Of a DNA stretch of 64,000 bases, positions 1 through 8,115 are shown piece by piece. The position numbers and the translations under genes are program-made. The stretch comes from CAYQJS01 sp964417895 (GTDB lineage Bacteria; Chloroflexota; UBA6077; SHYK01), in NCBI GenBank assembly GCA_964417895.1, contig CAYQJS010000021.1, positions 15,186 through 79,185 on the forward strand, read 5' to 3'. Under the pieces are notes generated by a model that saw only the letters and a list, made by a program, of their open reading frames with translations, did not search any database and was not told the DNA's origin. Position 1 is the stretch's first letter. Each line of letters opens with the position of its first letter.

Positions 1-1611
1 ATCACCCGACCGTGGGCCATCAGCCACATCGAGAACGGAGCTCTGGTGGTGCTCTCGCTGAGAGGGCTGACGGCCGCGCCCGAGATCCAGGGCTTGCGTC
101 GACTGCTCGATGCCATGGTCGCGGCCGAGGTCGCGGCCGTCGTCCTGAGCGACGAGCCTCCAGAGATCGCGGAAGCGCTTCGAGCCCGCCAGGGCCTCGC
201 CATCCTCGTCCTTCCCCCGGATGCCGTGCTCCCCGATGTGGAGCGCGCGGTCATCGGCCTGATCGTCGACCGAGATGGGCAGGTGCAACGCCGCGCGACG
301 GAGATCTACCACGTGCTCATCCAACTCGCTCTCGAAGACGCGCCGACGCAGTCCATGGCCGACGAGCTTGCGCAAGCTGCCGGGCGAGTGGTGTATCTCG
401 AGGATGAGTATGGGGCATTGCAGGCCGTTTCCTCGCCCACGGAGCACGTACCGCTCGGGCTCCCATCACCCCAGGAGGCCACGGCCCTCTACTCGGCGCG
501 CGAGATTCTCGGTCTCTCTGGCGGGGCGCCCCTCGATTGGAGCCGGTCGACTCGCTGCATCAGGCGCGTGCTGCCGGAGCATCGCTATGAAGTCTGCTCC
601 TCGCCGATATCGATGGGTGGCACTGTGGCTGGCTTTCTGACGCTGCTGGCGGGACAGGAGGACATACAGGACCTCGATGAGCAGATCGTCGTGCGCGCCG
701 CGTCGGCGTTCGCTGTCCCCATCGCGAAACACCGCGCGGTCATGGAGACCCAGACCCGGCTACAAGGGAGTTTCCTTGAGAGCCTATTTGCCGGCGCGAT
801 GTCCGACGAAGGCGAGATCGCCGCGCGGGCGCGATACCTGGGCCATGACCTGGCGGAGGCCTACGACACCGCGTGCATGACGCTCGATGACCCGCCCCGC
901 GAAGATGGTCGCGAGCCTCGGCCCGAGGGAGAGCGCGCGGGGTTATGGACATCCTTTGTCGATCTCGCGCGCCGCGAATTACTCGATCGGTGGCCCCGAG
1001 CCCTGGTGCGAGAACGGGGCGACCTGCTCGCCGTGCTCTTGCCGGCTCGAGGGGGAGCGTCGTCGGACAAGGTCCGAGCTGCACTGGAAACCACGCGGAC
1101 TGAACTGGGCCACCTTGTCGGAGGCGCCACAGCAACCGTGGGAGTCGGGGGGCGAGTGGCCGGAGCTCGGCAGATCGTGCAGTCGTATGTCGAGGCGGAG
1201 CAGGCGGCTCGCATCGGGCGGCAGTTCCTCGGAGGGAATCGCACCGTGGCGTTTGCCGATCTGGGCGTCTATCGCGTCATCGCGCGGGTGGAGGACCAGG
1301 AGACGCTCGAGGAGTTCCGCCGCGAGTATCTTGGTCCCCTGGAGGACTACGACGCCCGGCACGCAGCGGAGCTCGTGGAGACGCTCGAAGGCTTCTTTGC
1401 GTGTAACGGTAACCATGCCCGTGCGGCCGAGGTCCTCCACCTGCACAGGAACACGCTCCTTTATCGGCTTGACCGCGTTCAGTCCATCACCGGGCGCGAT
1501 CTGGGGGACGCAGAGACGCGTCTTTCTTTGCAGCTCGCGCTCAAGATCCGGCGCGTTTTCCCCACAATCCTGGCCAGCCAGACAAGAAGCGGCAGAGGTG
1601 TGCGACCATGA
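1..1611 (+). CDS. PucR/CdaR-type transcriptional regulator, 5' end cut off by window
   Basis: The frame is open from base 1, so the true start lies upstream; 536 residues are visible. The N-terminal part resembles the PucR ligand-sensing domain. The C-terminal part, about residues 465-505, is the helix-turn-helix of PucR/CdaR regulators (GNHARAAEVLHLHRNTLLYR). The central part looks GGDEF-like, as in CdaR proteins. The stop overlaps the start of the glutamine synthetase gene (ATGA), so the two are probably co-transcribed. PucR relatives control purine, amine or amino-acid catabolism genes, so this one plausibly regulates the adjacent glutamine synthetase. The effector is not readable from sequence. 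Confidence 0.85.
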   Translation: MTRPWAISHIENGALVVLSLRGLTAAPEIQGLRRLLDAMVAAEVAAVVLSDEPPEIAEALRARQGLAILVLPPDAVLPDVERAVIGLIVDRDGQVQRRATEIYHVLIQLALEDAPTQSMADELAQAAGRVVYLEDEYGALQAVSSPTEHVPLGLPSPQEATALYSAREILGLSGGAPLDWSRSTRCIRRVLPEHRYEVCSSPISMGGTVAGFLTLLAGQEDIQDLDEQIVVRAASAFAVPIAKHRAVMETQTRLQGSFLESLFAGAMSDEGEIAARARYLGHDLAEAYDTACMTLDDPPREDGREPRPEGERAGLWTSFVDLARRELLDRWPRALVRERGDLLAVLLPARGGASSDKVRAALETTRTELGHLVGGATATVGVGGRVAGARQIVQSYVEAEQAARIGRQFLGGNRTVAFADLGVYRVIARVEDQETLEEFRREYLGPLEDYDARHAAELVETLEGFFACNGNHARAAEVLHLHRNTLLYRLDRVQSITGRDLGDAETRLSLQLALKIRRVFPTILASQTRSGRGVRP

Positions 1612-2966
1612 CCGTATCGTCCACAGACGAAACCCTGCGAGGAGAGGTCTTTGCTCGAGCCCAGGAGGAACATGTCAAGTTCGTCAGCCTGCAGTTCACG
1701 GACATCATGGGCGTGCCAAAGAACGTGACCATCCCACTCCACAAGCTTTCCGACGCTGTGGATCACGGTGTCTGGTTCGATGGGTCGTCTATCGACGGTT
1801 TCGCCCGCGTCCATGAGAGCGACATGTACCTGAAGCCGGACCTCTCGACGTTCCGAACGATCCCATGGGAACGGAGCGAGAACATCACCGCGCGCGTGAT
1901 CTGTACTGTGTTCACGCCGGATGGAGCCGAGTTCTCTGGCGACCCCCGCTTCGTCCTTCGGCGGAACCTCGCCGTGGCAGCCGGGATGGGCTACACGTTC
2001 CAGACCGGCCCGGAGCTCGAGTTCTTCCTACTTTGCCCCGATCCGTCCGGCGCGGTCGGGTCCCTTCCCCACGACCGAGCCAGCTACTTCGACGTCACAA
2101 CGGACGAGGCAGACGACGTGCGCAAGGAGATGGTCGACACCCTCGAAAGTATGGGGATCGTGGTCGAGGCCAGCCACCACGAGGTGGCGACTGGGCAACA
2201 CGAGATCGACTTTCGCTACGCGGACACCCTGGCGACCGCGGACAACACGCTCGCGTGCAAAATGACCATCAAGGCGATCGCGCAGCATCACGGCTTATAT
2301 GCGACATTCATGCCCAAACCGTTTTTCGGTATCAACGGCTCGGGCATGCACACCCATCAAAGCCTTGCTGACAACTCGACCGGCAGGAACATGTTCCACG
2401 ACCCGGAGGATGAGTACGGCCTGTCGACCATGGCCCGTCAATTCATCGCGGGGCAGCTGGCACACGCGCGAGGGATGAGTGCCGTACTGGCACCGCTCGT
2501 GAATTCCTACAAGCGGCTCGTGCCAGGTTACGAGGCGCCCGCCTACATCAGCTGGGCTCGAATCAACCGGTCAGCGCTGGTGCGTGTCCCCCGAGTGAGC
2601 GCGGGCCGGCCTGAATCCACCCGCATTGAGCTGCGCTGCCCCGATCCTAGCTGCAATCCATATCTGGCCTTCGCAGTGATGCTCGCAGCCGGTCTCGACG
2701 GTATCCGCCGAGGGCTAGCGCCCCCACAGCCTATCGAGGAGGACCTGTTCCATTTTGACGAAGGCATGATGGAGAAGCATGCCATCGGGACACTGCCATC
2801 ATCTCTCGGAGAAGCTCTCGACGAGCTTGAGCGCGACGATGTCGTGCTGGCGGCGATCGGCGACCACGTGAGCGAGTGGTTCATCGCAGCGAAACGCCGC
2901 GAGTGGGCCGACTACCGCGTCCAGGTCACCCCGTGGGAGCTGGAACGCTACCTTGAGACCTACTGA
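1608..2966 (+). CDS. glnA: Glutamine synthetase, type I (alpha-like, no adenylylation loop)
   Basis: 452 residues, the length of GSI-alpha enzymes. It makes glutamine from glutamate, ammonia and ATP in the cytoplasm. Visible motifs are WFDGSSIDGF near residue 55, the ATP-binding segment KPFFGINGSGMHTHQS near 240, and ARINRSALVRVPR near 320. The Arg of the GFxRxxESDMYL segment, used for feedback control in Bacillus GlnA, is present. The adenylylation-loop tyrosine motif of GSI-beta enzymes is not seen. Its ATG overlaps the stop of the PucR-like regulator. That pairing also fits a glutamine-synthetase-like enzyme acting on polyamines or other amines, so the substrate is not certain. Confidence 0.9.
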   Translation: MTVSSTDETLRGEVFARAQEEHVKFVSLQFTDIMGVPKNVTIPLHKLSDAVDHGVWFDGSSIDGFARVHESDMYLKPDLSTFRTIPWERSENITARVICTVFTPDGAEFSGDPRFVLRRNLAVAAGMGYTFQTGPELEFFLLCPDPSGAVGSLPHDRASYFDVTTDEADDVRKEMVDTLESMGIVVEASHHEVATGQHEIDFRYADTLATADNTLACKMTIKAIAQHHGLYATFMPKPFFGINGSGMHTHQSLADNSTGRNMFHDPEDEYGLSTMARQFIAGQLAHARGMSAVLAPLVNSYKRLVPGYEAPAYISWARINRSALVRVPRVSAGRPESTRIELRCPDPSCNPYLAFAVMLAAGLDGIRRGLAPPQPIEEDLFHFDEGMMEKHAIGTLPSSLGEALDELERDDVVLAAIGDHVSEWFIAAKRREWADYRVQVTPWELERYLETY

Positions 2967-2972
2967 CGTGAG

Positions 2973-2990
2973 GTCCTCAGGACTGAGGAC
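2973..2990. terminator. Hairpin between convergent genes
   Basis: A perfect 7-bp stem (GTCCTCA/TGAGGAC) with a GGAC loop sits just after the glutamine synthetase stop and before the convergent menG-like gene. There is no clear T-run, so it may be a factor-assisted terminator or a chance palindrome. Confidence 0.35.
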
Positions 2991-3035
2991 TGAGCGCTCT
3001 CCGGACTCTGAGCACAGCTCGCGCGGCGCACCCGG

Positions 3036-3770
3036 TCAGCACTCAGGAGCCCCCGCGCCATAGCGCTCGGTCTTCGTCCCCACGTGAATGGCGAGAGCGC
3101 CTAGCCCTACATGGCGATAGCCCACAGTGTCGAATCCGGCGCTGCGGAAAAGCCCGGCGAGCGTTTTTGCGTCAGGGAAGGGGGCGAGCGACGCCGGCAG
3201 ATACCGATACGCGCTCCGATCACCGCTCACGAGGCCACCAAGCCACGGCACGACGTGCTGAAAGTAGAAGGCGAACGCCGCCAGTCGCGCACCTCGCCGC
3301 AGGTGCGTCAGCTCCAGGGCGACGGCTTTGCCGCCGGGCCGCAAAACCCGCAACATCTCCGATAGGCACCGGGGAAGGTCTACGACGTTGCGCAACAGAA
3401 AAGCGCTGGCCACGGCATCGAACGTTTCGTCGCCGAACGGGAGCAACGTTGCGTCCGCGGCGACGAGCCGGATGCTGCTGATATCAAGCGTCCGCAGCTT
3501 TACGGCGGCTGCGGCCAGCATCGGCTCGCAGAAATCCGCCCCGACTACCGGCCGCGCACCCTGCCGCCACAACTCGATGGCCAGATCTCCGGTCCCAGTC
3601 GCTAGGTCCAGGGCGCTGCCCCCGGCGAGGCATGCCAGCGAGGCCGCTTGTCGCCGCCATCTCACGTCGCGACCGCCCGTCATCAGGCGGTTCATCAGAT
3701 CGTAGCGGGGGACGACGCGCGCAAACATGGTCCGTACTGCTGCGGCTCGCTCCTCGGCGGGCGGGACCAC
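3036..3770 (-). CDS. menG: Demethylmenaquinone/ubiquinone methyltransferase family (MenG/UbiE)
   Basis: Class I SAM-dependent methyltransferase. Visible are the UbiE signature YDLMNRLMTGGRDVRWRR, the SAM-binding glycine motif ALDLATGTGDLA and the post-motif LRPGGKAVALE. The family performs the last C-methylation of menaquinone or ubiquinone, near the membrane. Upstream start codons up to 3827 are possible, but they would overlap recX by up to 55 bp. The GTG at 3770 is chosen because it follows the recX stop directly; the ATG at 3794 is an alternative. It is last in a leftward run cinA-recA-recX-menG. Confidence 0.82.
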   Translation of the reverse strand: MVPPAEERAAAVRTMFARVVPRYDLMNRLMTGGRDVRWRRQAASLACLAGGSALDLATGTGDLAIELWRQGARPVVGADFCEPMLAAAAVKLRTLDISSIRLVAADATLLPFGDETFDAVASAFLLRNVVDLPRCLSEMLRVLRPGGKAVALELTHLRRGARLAAFAFYFQHVVPWLGGLVSGDRSAYRYLPASLAPFPDAKTLAGLFRSAGFDTVGYRHVGLGALAIHVGTKTERYGAGAPEC

Positions 3771-3772
3771 GA

Positions 3773-4294
3773 TCAACCCGCTCTCGCCTCCCATAACCGG
3801 GGCAGGGAGGATCGGATGGCACTCCATCCAAAGCCGCGGCGGGCGAGATACACGGACAGCGCGCGGGCGAACCCCGGCCCTTGCTCCGAACGGAGGTGTC
3901 GAGCCTGACGTAACCCGGCGCGATACGCGGCATCGTCTTCATCGGTCATACACGGCGCGAGCGCCTCTGACACACATGCGGCGTCGAGGCCCTTCTGGCG
4001 CAACTCGGCCCGCAGCGCGCGCACACCTCGCGGGTGAAATGTCTGGCGCTGCTCTACCCAGTAGGCTGCGAATTGCTGGTCGTCGAGCAGGCACTCATCC
4101 TTGAGTCGGAGGATGACGGCCTCTGCGACGCCGCTTTCATACCCTGCCCCGGCAAGCTTGCCGCGCACCTCGGCAACGCTGCGCGGGCGAAACGCCAGAA
4201 AGCGAAGGGACCGGTCATAGCCCTCCTCGACTTTGCTGCCGCCCGGGCCAGCGTCCGGTGAGAGGTGCGGCCCACGCGCACGCCGCGCGGTCAC
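3773..4294 (-). CDS. recX: Regulatory protein RecX
   Basis: 173 residues from the chosen GTG; an ATG at 4372 would lie inside recA. The sequence has the tandem three-helix repeats of RecX: segments RSLRFLAFRPRSVAEVRGKL, LLDDQQFAAYWVEQR and GVRALRAELRQKGLD. RecX binds RecA filaments and modulates recombinase and co-protease activity. Its place directly downstream of recA is the usual arrangement and supports the call. The start is uncertain because no strong Shine-Dalgarno is visible. Confidence 0.85.
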   Translation of the reverse strand: MTARRARGPHLSPDAGPGGSKVEEGYDRSLRFLAFRPRSVAEVRGKLAGAGYESGVAEAVILRLKDECLLDDQQFAAYWVEQRQTFHPRGVRALRAELRQKGLDAACVSEALAPCMTDEDDAAYRAGLRQARHLRSEQGPGFARALSVYLARRGFGWSAIRSSLPRLWEARAG

Positions 4295-4322
4295 GATGGC
4301 CCCCGCCACATCTCGATGGCAC

Positions 4323-5387
4323 CTAACGTTGCAAGACGAGGTCAGCGTCTTCCTCGACGCGGCCGTCGCCAACGGCCACGTTCAGCGGCATAGAGCCAAT
4401 GGCAACCTGCCGAATCTGCCGCTCAATGGCGAGCGTCAGGTCCGGGTTGCGGCGCAGATAGTCCTTCGCGTTCTCGCGGCCCTGGCCCAGACGCGTTTCC
4501 CCATACGAGAAAAACGCACCGCTCTTGCGAACGATGTCAAAATCGGCGGCCACGTCCAGGATGCTGCCCTCGCGCGAGATGCCCTCGTTGAACATGATGT
4601 CAAACTCAGCCGTGCGGAATGGGGGTGCAACCTTGTTCTTCACCACCCGAACCCGGGTCCGGTTGCCCGTCACCGTCGTGCCTTGCTTGATAGATTCGAT
4701 CCGTCGAATGTCGAGGCGCAAAGACGCGTAGAACTTCAGCGCCCGTCCTCCGGGAGTCGTCTCGGGATTGCCGAACATGACACCAATCTTTTCCCGAAGC
4801 TGGTTGGTGAAAATGACCGCGGTGCGCGAGCGGCCGATGGCCCCCGTGAGCTTGCGGAGGGCCTGAGACATCAGGCGTGCTTGCAGGCCGACGTGGGCAT
4901 CGCCCATGTCCCCCTCGAGTTCGGCCCTCGGCACCAGGGCGGCAACGGAGTCGATGCAGACGACGTCGAGCGCTCCGCTACGCACCAGCGCTTCGGTGAT
5001 TTCGAGCGCCTGCTCGCCCGTGTCCGGCTGGGAGATGAGCATCTCGTCCACTTTGACGCCGCAGTTCTGAGCATAGACCGGGTCGAGAGCGTGTTCCGCG
5101 TCGATGAGAGCCGCGACCCCTCCCGTCGACTGGGCCTGTGCAATGATGTGCTGCACCAGGGTTGTCTTCCCGGATGACTCGGGGCCGAAGATCTCCGTGA
5201 TCCGCCCGCGTGGAATACCCCCCACCCCCACGGCCAGGTCGAGCGCGATGGAGCCTGTGGGGATGACCTCGACGGCCAGGCGGTCCGATGCTTCGCCCAG
5301 CCGCATGATGGAACCCTTCCCGAAGCTCCGCTCGATCTGCGCCAGGGCCACCTCGAGGGCGCGCTCTTTTTCGCTATCCAGTCCCAT
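4323..5387 (-). CDS. recA: Recombinase RecA
   Basis: 354 residues. RecA forms the ATP-dependent strand-exchange filament and triggers LexA self-cleavage. Seen: N-terminal helix segment IERSFGKGSIMRLGE, Walker A GPESSGKTTL, Walker B-type LDVVCIDSVAAL, and the L2 region FTNQLREKIGVMFGNPETTP. The start at 5387 has an AGGAG 8 nt upstream; the ATG at 5393 is too close to it. recX follows. A promoter overlapping a LexA-like operator lies at 5426-5453. Confidence 0.97.
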   Translation of the reverse strand: MGLDSEKERALEVALAQIERSFGKGSIMRLGEASDRLAVEVIPTGSIALDLAVGVGGIPRGRITEIFGPESSGKTTLVQHIIAQAQSTGGVAALIDAEHALDPVYAQNCGVKVDEMLISQPDTGEQALEITEALVRSGALDVVCIDSVAALVPRAELEGDMGDAHVGLQARLMSQALRKLTGAIGRSRTAVIFTNQLREKIGVMFGNPETTPGGRALKFYASLRLDIRRIESIKQGTTVTGNRTRVRVVKNKVAPPFRTAEFDIMFNEGISREGSILDVAADFDIVRKSGAFFSYGETRLGQGRENAKDYLRRNPDLTLAIERQIRQVAIGSMPLNVAVGDGRVEEDADLVLQR

Positions 5388-5425
5388 GGTCATCGCTCCT
5401 TCCATCTCAGAACTACCGACGCCCC

Positions 5426-5453
5426 ATCATAGCACAAGTGTTCTATAATGCAA
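5426..5453 (-). promoter_or_regulatory. recA promoter with LexA-like (SOS) operator in the spacer
   Basis: On the minus strand a -35 TTGCAT (5448-5453) and a -10 TATGAT (5426-5431) are 16 nt apart. The spacer holds GAACACTTGTGC (5432-5443), one outer-position mismatch from the Bacillus/Actinobacteria LexA box GAAC-N4-GTTC. A wider dyad ATAG-n-ACA-nn-TGT-n-CTAT is symmetric around the same centre. LexA binding here would block the promoter, the usual control of recA. Confidence 0.7.
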
Positions 5454-5495
5454 CCCTCTCGATGCTGCCTTGTTGTCACGAGAGGAGAAGACCAT

Positions 5496-5999
5496 CTAAT
5501 AACGCTCGCGTACTTCGAGCGCCTCCAGCACCAGGTCAATAGCCGCCCGCACGCTCGCCCGTCGCACGGCAGCCCGGTCACCCGGCCAGACATCCCGTCG
5601 CGCTCGGGCGCCCGACGGTGTTGTCACTGCGATGAAAACCAGACCGACCGGTTTGTTCGGCGTCGCGCCGCCTGGACCCGCGATACCCGTGATGCCCACC
5701 CCCACGTCGACGCCCATGCGCTGCCGGACTCCACTGGCCATAGCCCGCGCCGTCGGCTCGCTCACCGCCCCGTGCTCGGCTAGGACCTCGGCAGGTACTG
5801 CCAGGAGGTCCCGCTTCACCTCGTCCCCGTAGCTAACGATGCCGCCTACGAAAAACGAAGAGACCCCAGGCAAGTCCGTGATCGCCGCCGCGAGCCCGCC
5901 ACCCGTACAGCTCTCTGCGACGGCGAGTCGGTACCCGAGACGATCGAACGCCCTCGCCAGCTCTGTCATCCGTTCCCTGATAGCGTCTGATTCCGTCAT
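5496..5999 (-). CDS. pncC: Nicotinamide-nucleotide amidase, PncC/CinA C-terminal domain
   Basis: 167 residues, a stand-alone CinA C-terminal domain with no MoaB-like N-terminal part. PncC deamidates NMN to nicotinate mononucleotide in the NAD salvage cycle. Characteristic motifs are LAVAESCTGGGLAAAITD, FVGGIVSYGDEVKRDLL and VGITGIAGPGG. The gene is immediately upstream of recA, a conserved cinA-recA neighbourhood in many bacteria, but recA has its own promoter in the 96-bp gap. Confidence 0.9.
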   Translation of the reverse strand: MTESDAIRERMTELARAFDRLGYRLAVAESCTGGGLAAAITDLPGVSSFFVGGIVSYGDEVKRDLLAVPAEVLAEHGAVSEPTARAMASGVRQRMGVDVGVGITGIAGPGGATPNKPVGLVFIAVTTPSGARARRDVWPGDRAAVRRASVRAAIDLVLEALEVRERY

Positions 6000-6032
6000 G
6001 CAGCTCCATGAACACGGCCTCAGGGAGTACGT

Positions 6033-6078
6033 ATAAGGAAACCTGTGCGGTGGCTCGCCACTACACAGGATTCCTTAT
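6033..6078. repeat. Long inverted repeat between rodZ-like gene and pncC
   Basis: Arms 6033-6047 and 6064-6078 (ATAAGGAA-A-CCTGTG and CACAGG-A-TTCCTTAT) pair over 14 of 15 positions around a 16-nt loop that itself contains TGGC/GCCA. It lies in the gap after the rodZ-like gene and before pncC. It could be a terminator or attenuator, or an inserted palindrome; there is no long T-run. Confidence 0.6.
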
Positions 6079-6144
6079 AGTGATGTGCTGAGTATGTCAT
6101 TAACTGCCTCGGCGCGCATGGGCTCTCGACCGCCTGCCAGATAC

Positions 6145-6915
6145 TCACTCGCGACCCCAGGCGGCGTCGAGCGCCTGACCGGTGCTCCCCAGGCGGCCCT
6201 GCTGGACGCCGTTCACGGTGACGTCCACACCGCCTGCGTTGCCCACCCGCATGCGGATCGACTGCTCGGCGGAAAAGGTTCGCGTCGTGCCCGACGGCAG
6301 CGTCTGGGCAAGGATGGAGCGGCTATCGGTCCATACCTGGACCCAGCTCGACTCGGTGATACGCGCTTCCAGGACAATCCCGGTGACGGGAGTCGGACTC
6401 GGCTCAGGTGTCGGTGTGGGCGGGACGAGCGTGGCCGGTAGCGCGGTCAGGAGCGGAGAAGAAACCCCGCCCCGAACCGGTGTCGGAAAGGCCTGAGGGA
6501 CTCGGCCCTCAGTAGCGTCGACGCCACGGTTGAAGGATTCGAACTGGGTGTAGAGGTAGAGGAAGAGGATCGCGGTCAGGCCTATGGCCGCCACAATGAA
6601 CACTGCCTTCCATGAAATCACAGGCTCCTTCTCGAGGGGCCGGATCGCCGGACGTATCGGGTTGCGGTCTTGTGGCCGCATCGGCAGGGCACGGTCCAGG
6701 AGCTCGGTAGGGTCCAGCCCAACGAGACGTGCGTAGTCCCGGATCAATACGCGCGTGTATACGAGGGGCGGCAGGCTCGCGAAATCGTCGGTCTCCAGGG
6801 CCTCCACGTATCGCGCTCGCACGCGTAACGCAGCCTCAATATCGGCGACGCTCAGCCCACGATCGATGCGCGCGCGCCGCAACGCCTCGCCAACGGAACC
6901 GGGCCGAGGCTCCAC
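6145..6915 (-). CDS. RodZ-like protein (Xre HTH, single TM, DUF4115)
   Basis: 256 residues with RodZ architecture. A cytoplasmic Xre-type helix-turn-helix covers residues 1-75 (GEALRRARIDRGLSVADIEAAL, then VYTRVLIRDYARLVGLDP). One membrane helix follows near 105-130 (AVFIVAAIGLTAILFLYLY). A Pro/Thr-rich linker (VPPTPTPEPSPTPV) leads to a C-terminal beta domain of DUF4115 type. RodZ connects MreB to the elongasome in rods, but in lineages without MreB the role is unclear. The Nudix-fusion gene ends 4 nt upstream, so the two are co-transcribed. Confidence 0.8.
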   Translation of the reverse strand: MEPRPGSVGEALRRARIDRGLSVADIEAALRVRARYVEALETDDFASLPPLVYTRVLIRDYARLVGLDPTELLDRALPMRPQDRNPIRPAIRPLEKEPVISWKAVFIVAAIGLTAILFLYLYTQFESFNRGVDATEGRVPQAFPTPVRGGVSSPLLTALPATLVPPTPTPEPSPTPVTGIVLEARITESSWVQVWTDSRSILAQTLPSGTTRTFSAEQSIRMRVGNAGGVDVTVNGVQQGRLGSTGQALDAAWGRE

Positions 6916-6918
6916 GGG

Positions 6919-8034
6919 TCAAACCACGCTCGTGTCGGGTGCAGCCAGCTTCGTGGGCCGAGGCGCCGCCTCTGGGCTCCGCCCACGGCTATTGATCCAG
7001 TCCCGCTGCGTTTCCAGGATCAAACGTCGAGCCTCCGGCGCTGTTGCCCAGCCCACGAGCCGCGCCCGAGGTCGGAATAGGTCTTCAACCATGTCGCGAA
7101 GCTCGGCCCGCTCCCCCACATCAGTGACCGTGGCGTAGGCGCTCGGGAGGTCCGCGCGGACGGCCACCACTTTATGGTCCGCGTCGGCTCGGAGCAGGGC
7201 CCCGATCGGCCGAACAACCAGCACTCCGCCGACCGCCGCATCCCCCTCCCCAATCACCACGACGTCCAGCTCCCTCCCGTCACCCGCCGAAAGCGTGTGG
7301 GGGATCCAGCCGTAGTGGATCGGCAGCGGTGTGGGAAAGACCTCCCCCGTGGGAGAGAATGCCTGGCGTTCTGCGTCGTAAGCGATGCGATCTACCGTCC
7401 CTCTGGGGTTCTCGATCACTGCATAGACGAGGATCGGGGGCGCGGGACCGCCGCCGGCGTACTGGAGCAACATCGGCTCGCGCCGCTCTTCGGCGCCGGA
7501 AGCGAGCCACGCGGCAATGGCCTTCCGCGTGCCCTCGAATGCGATCTCGGTGGGGACCTCATCGGGGGCGAACCAGCCCACCTCCGCCGCATCGTCGGCC
7601 GGCGCTAGCTCGCCGCCCAGTCTCTTTGCGTGGAACACGACGAGATGTGCAGCGCCCCGCGGGTCCCCGCCTCCCCAGAAGATACCGTGAACCCCCTCGA
7701 TGAGCACCAGGAGGCCCGTCTCCTCCAGCGCCTCACGCGCGGCGGTCTCGGCGGCATCCTCGCCGTATTCGACGTAGCCGGCGGGGAGCGTCCACCAGCC
7801 CTGATAGGGCTCGTGGGCTCGGCGCACCAGGAGGATGCGTCCATTTTCCTCGATGAGCGCGGCCGCTCCCAGCGCGGGCTTACCATAGTAGGTCCACCCG
7901 CAGGTAGGGCAACGCGGCCGGACCCGACCGCCATCAGCCTGCCGCACGAGTGGGGCTGCGCACCGACCACAGAACCGCGGTTCGCCCGGGTCAGGCAAGA
8001 CGAGCCCGTTCACGATGTCCTCGATGGCCCCCAA
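6919..8034 (-). CDS. Zinc-ribbon Nudix hydrolase fused to an inorganic-pyrophosphatase-like domain
   Basis: 371 residues in three parts. A zinc ribbon uses Cys22, Cys25, Cys42 and Cys45. A Nudix domain has a complete box at residues 86-108 (G-x5-E-x7-REALEETGL). Residues about 203-345 align by eye with family I inorganic pyrophosphatases: IENPRG, IHYGWIPHTL, DGRELDVVV, RPIGALL, DHKVVAV and LVGWATAPEARRLIL. In that half several catalytic residues known from E. coli Ppa look lost: the DxDPxD motif reads DGRELD, and the equivalents of Glu31, Arg43 and Asp97 are missing. The Nudix half should be active on a nucleotide diphosphate derivative. The second half may be regulatory or altered. Confidence 0.75.
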   Translation of the reverse strand: MGAIEDIVNGLVLPDPGEPRFCGRCAAPLVRQADGGRVRPRCPTCGWTYYGKPALGAAALIEENGRILLVRRAHEPYQGWWTLPAGYVEYGEDAAETAAREALEETGLLVLIEGVHGIFWGGGDPRGAAHLVVFHAKRLGGELAPADDAAEVGWFAPDEVPTEIAFEGTRKAIAAWLASGAEERREPMLLQYAGGGPAPPILVYAVIENPRGTVDRIAYDAERQAFSPTGEVFPTPLPIHYGWIPHTLSAGDGRELDVVVIGEGDAAVGGVLVVRPIGALLRADADHKVVAVRADLPSAYATVTDVGERAELRDMVEDLFRPRARLVGWATAPEARRLILETQRDWINSRGRSPEAAPRPTKLAAPDTSVV

Positions 8035-8115
8035 TCCGACGTCCGGCGCTCGCCGGTATCATAGCCCACCTACTGGGGTACACCCTTGCGGGCTGCGCCC
8101 CAGTACAATGCGGCC

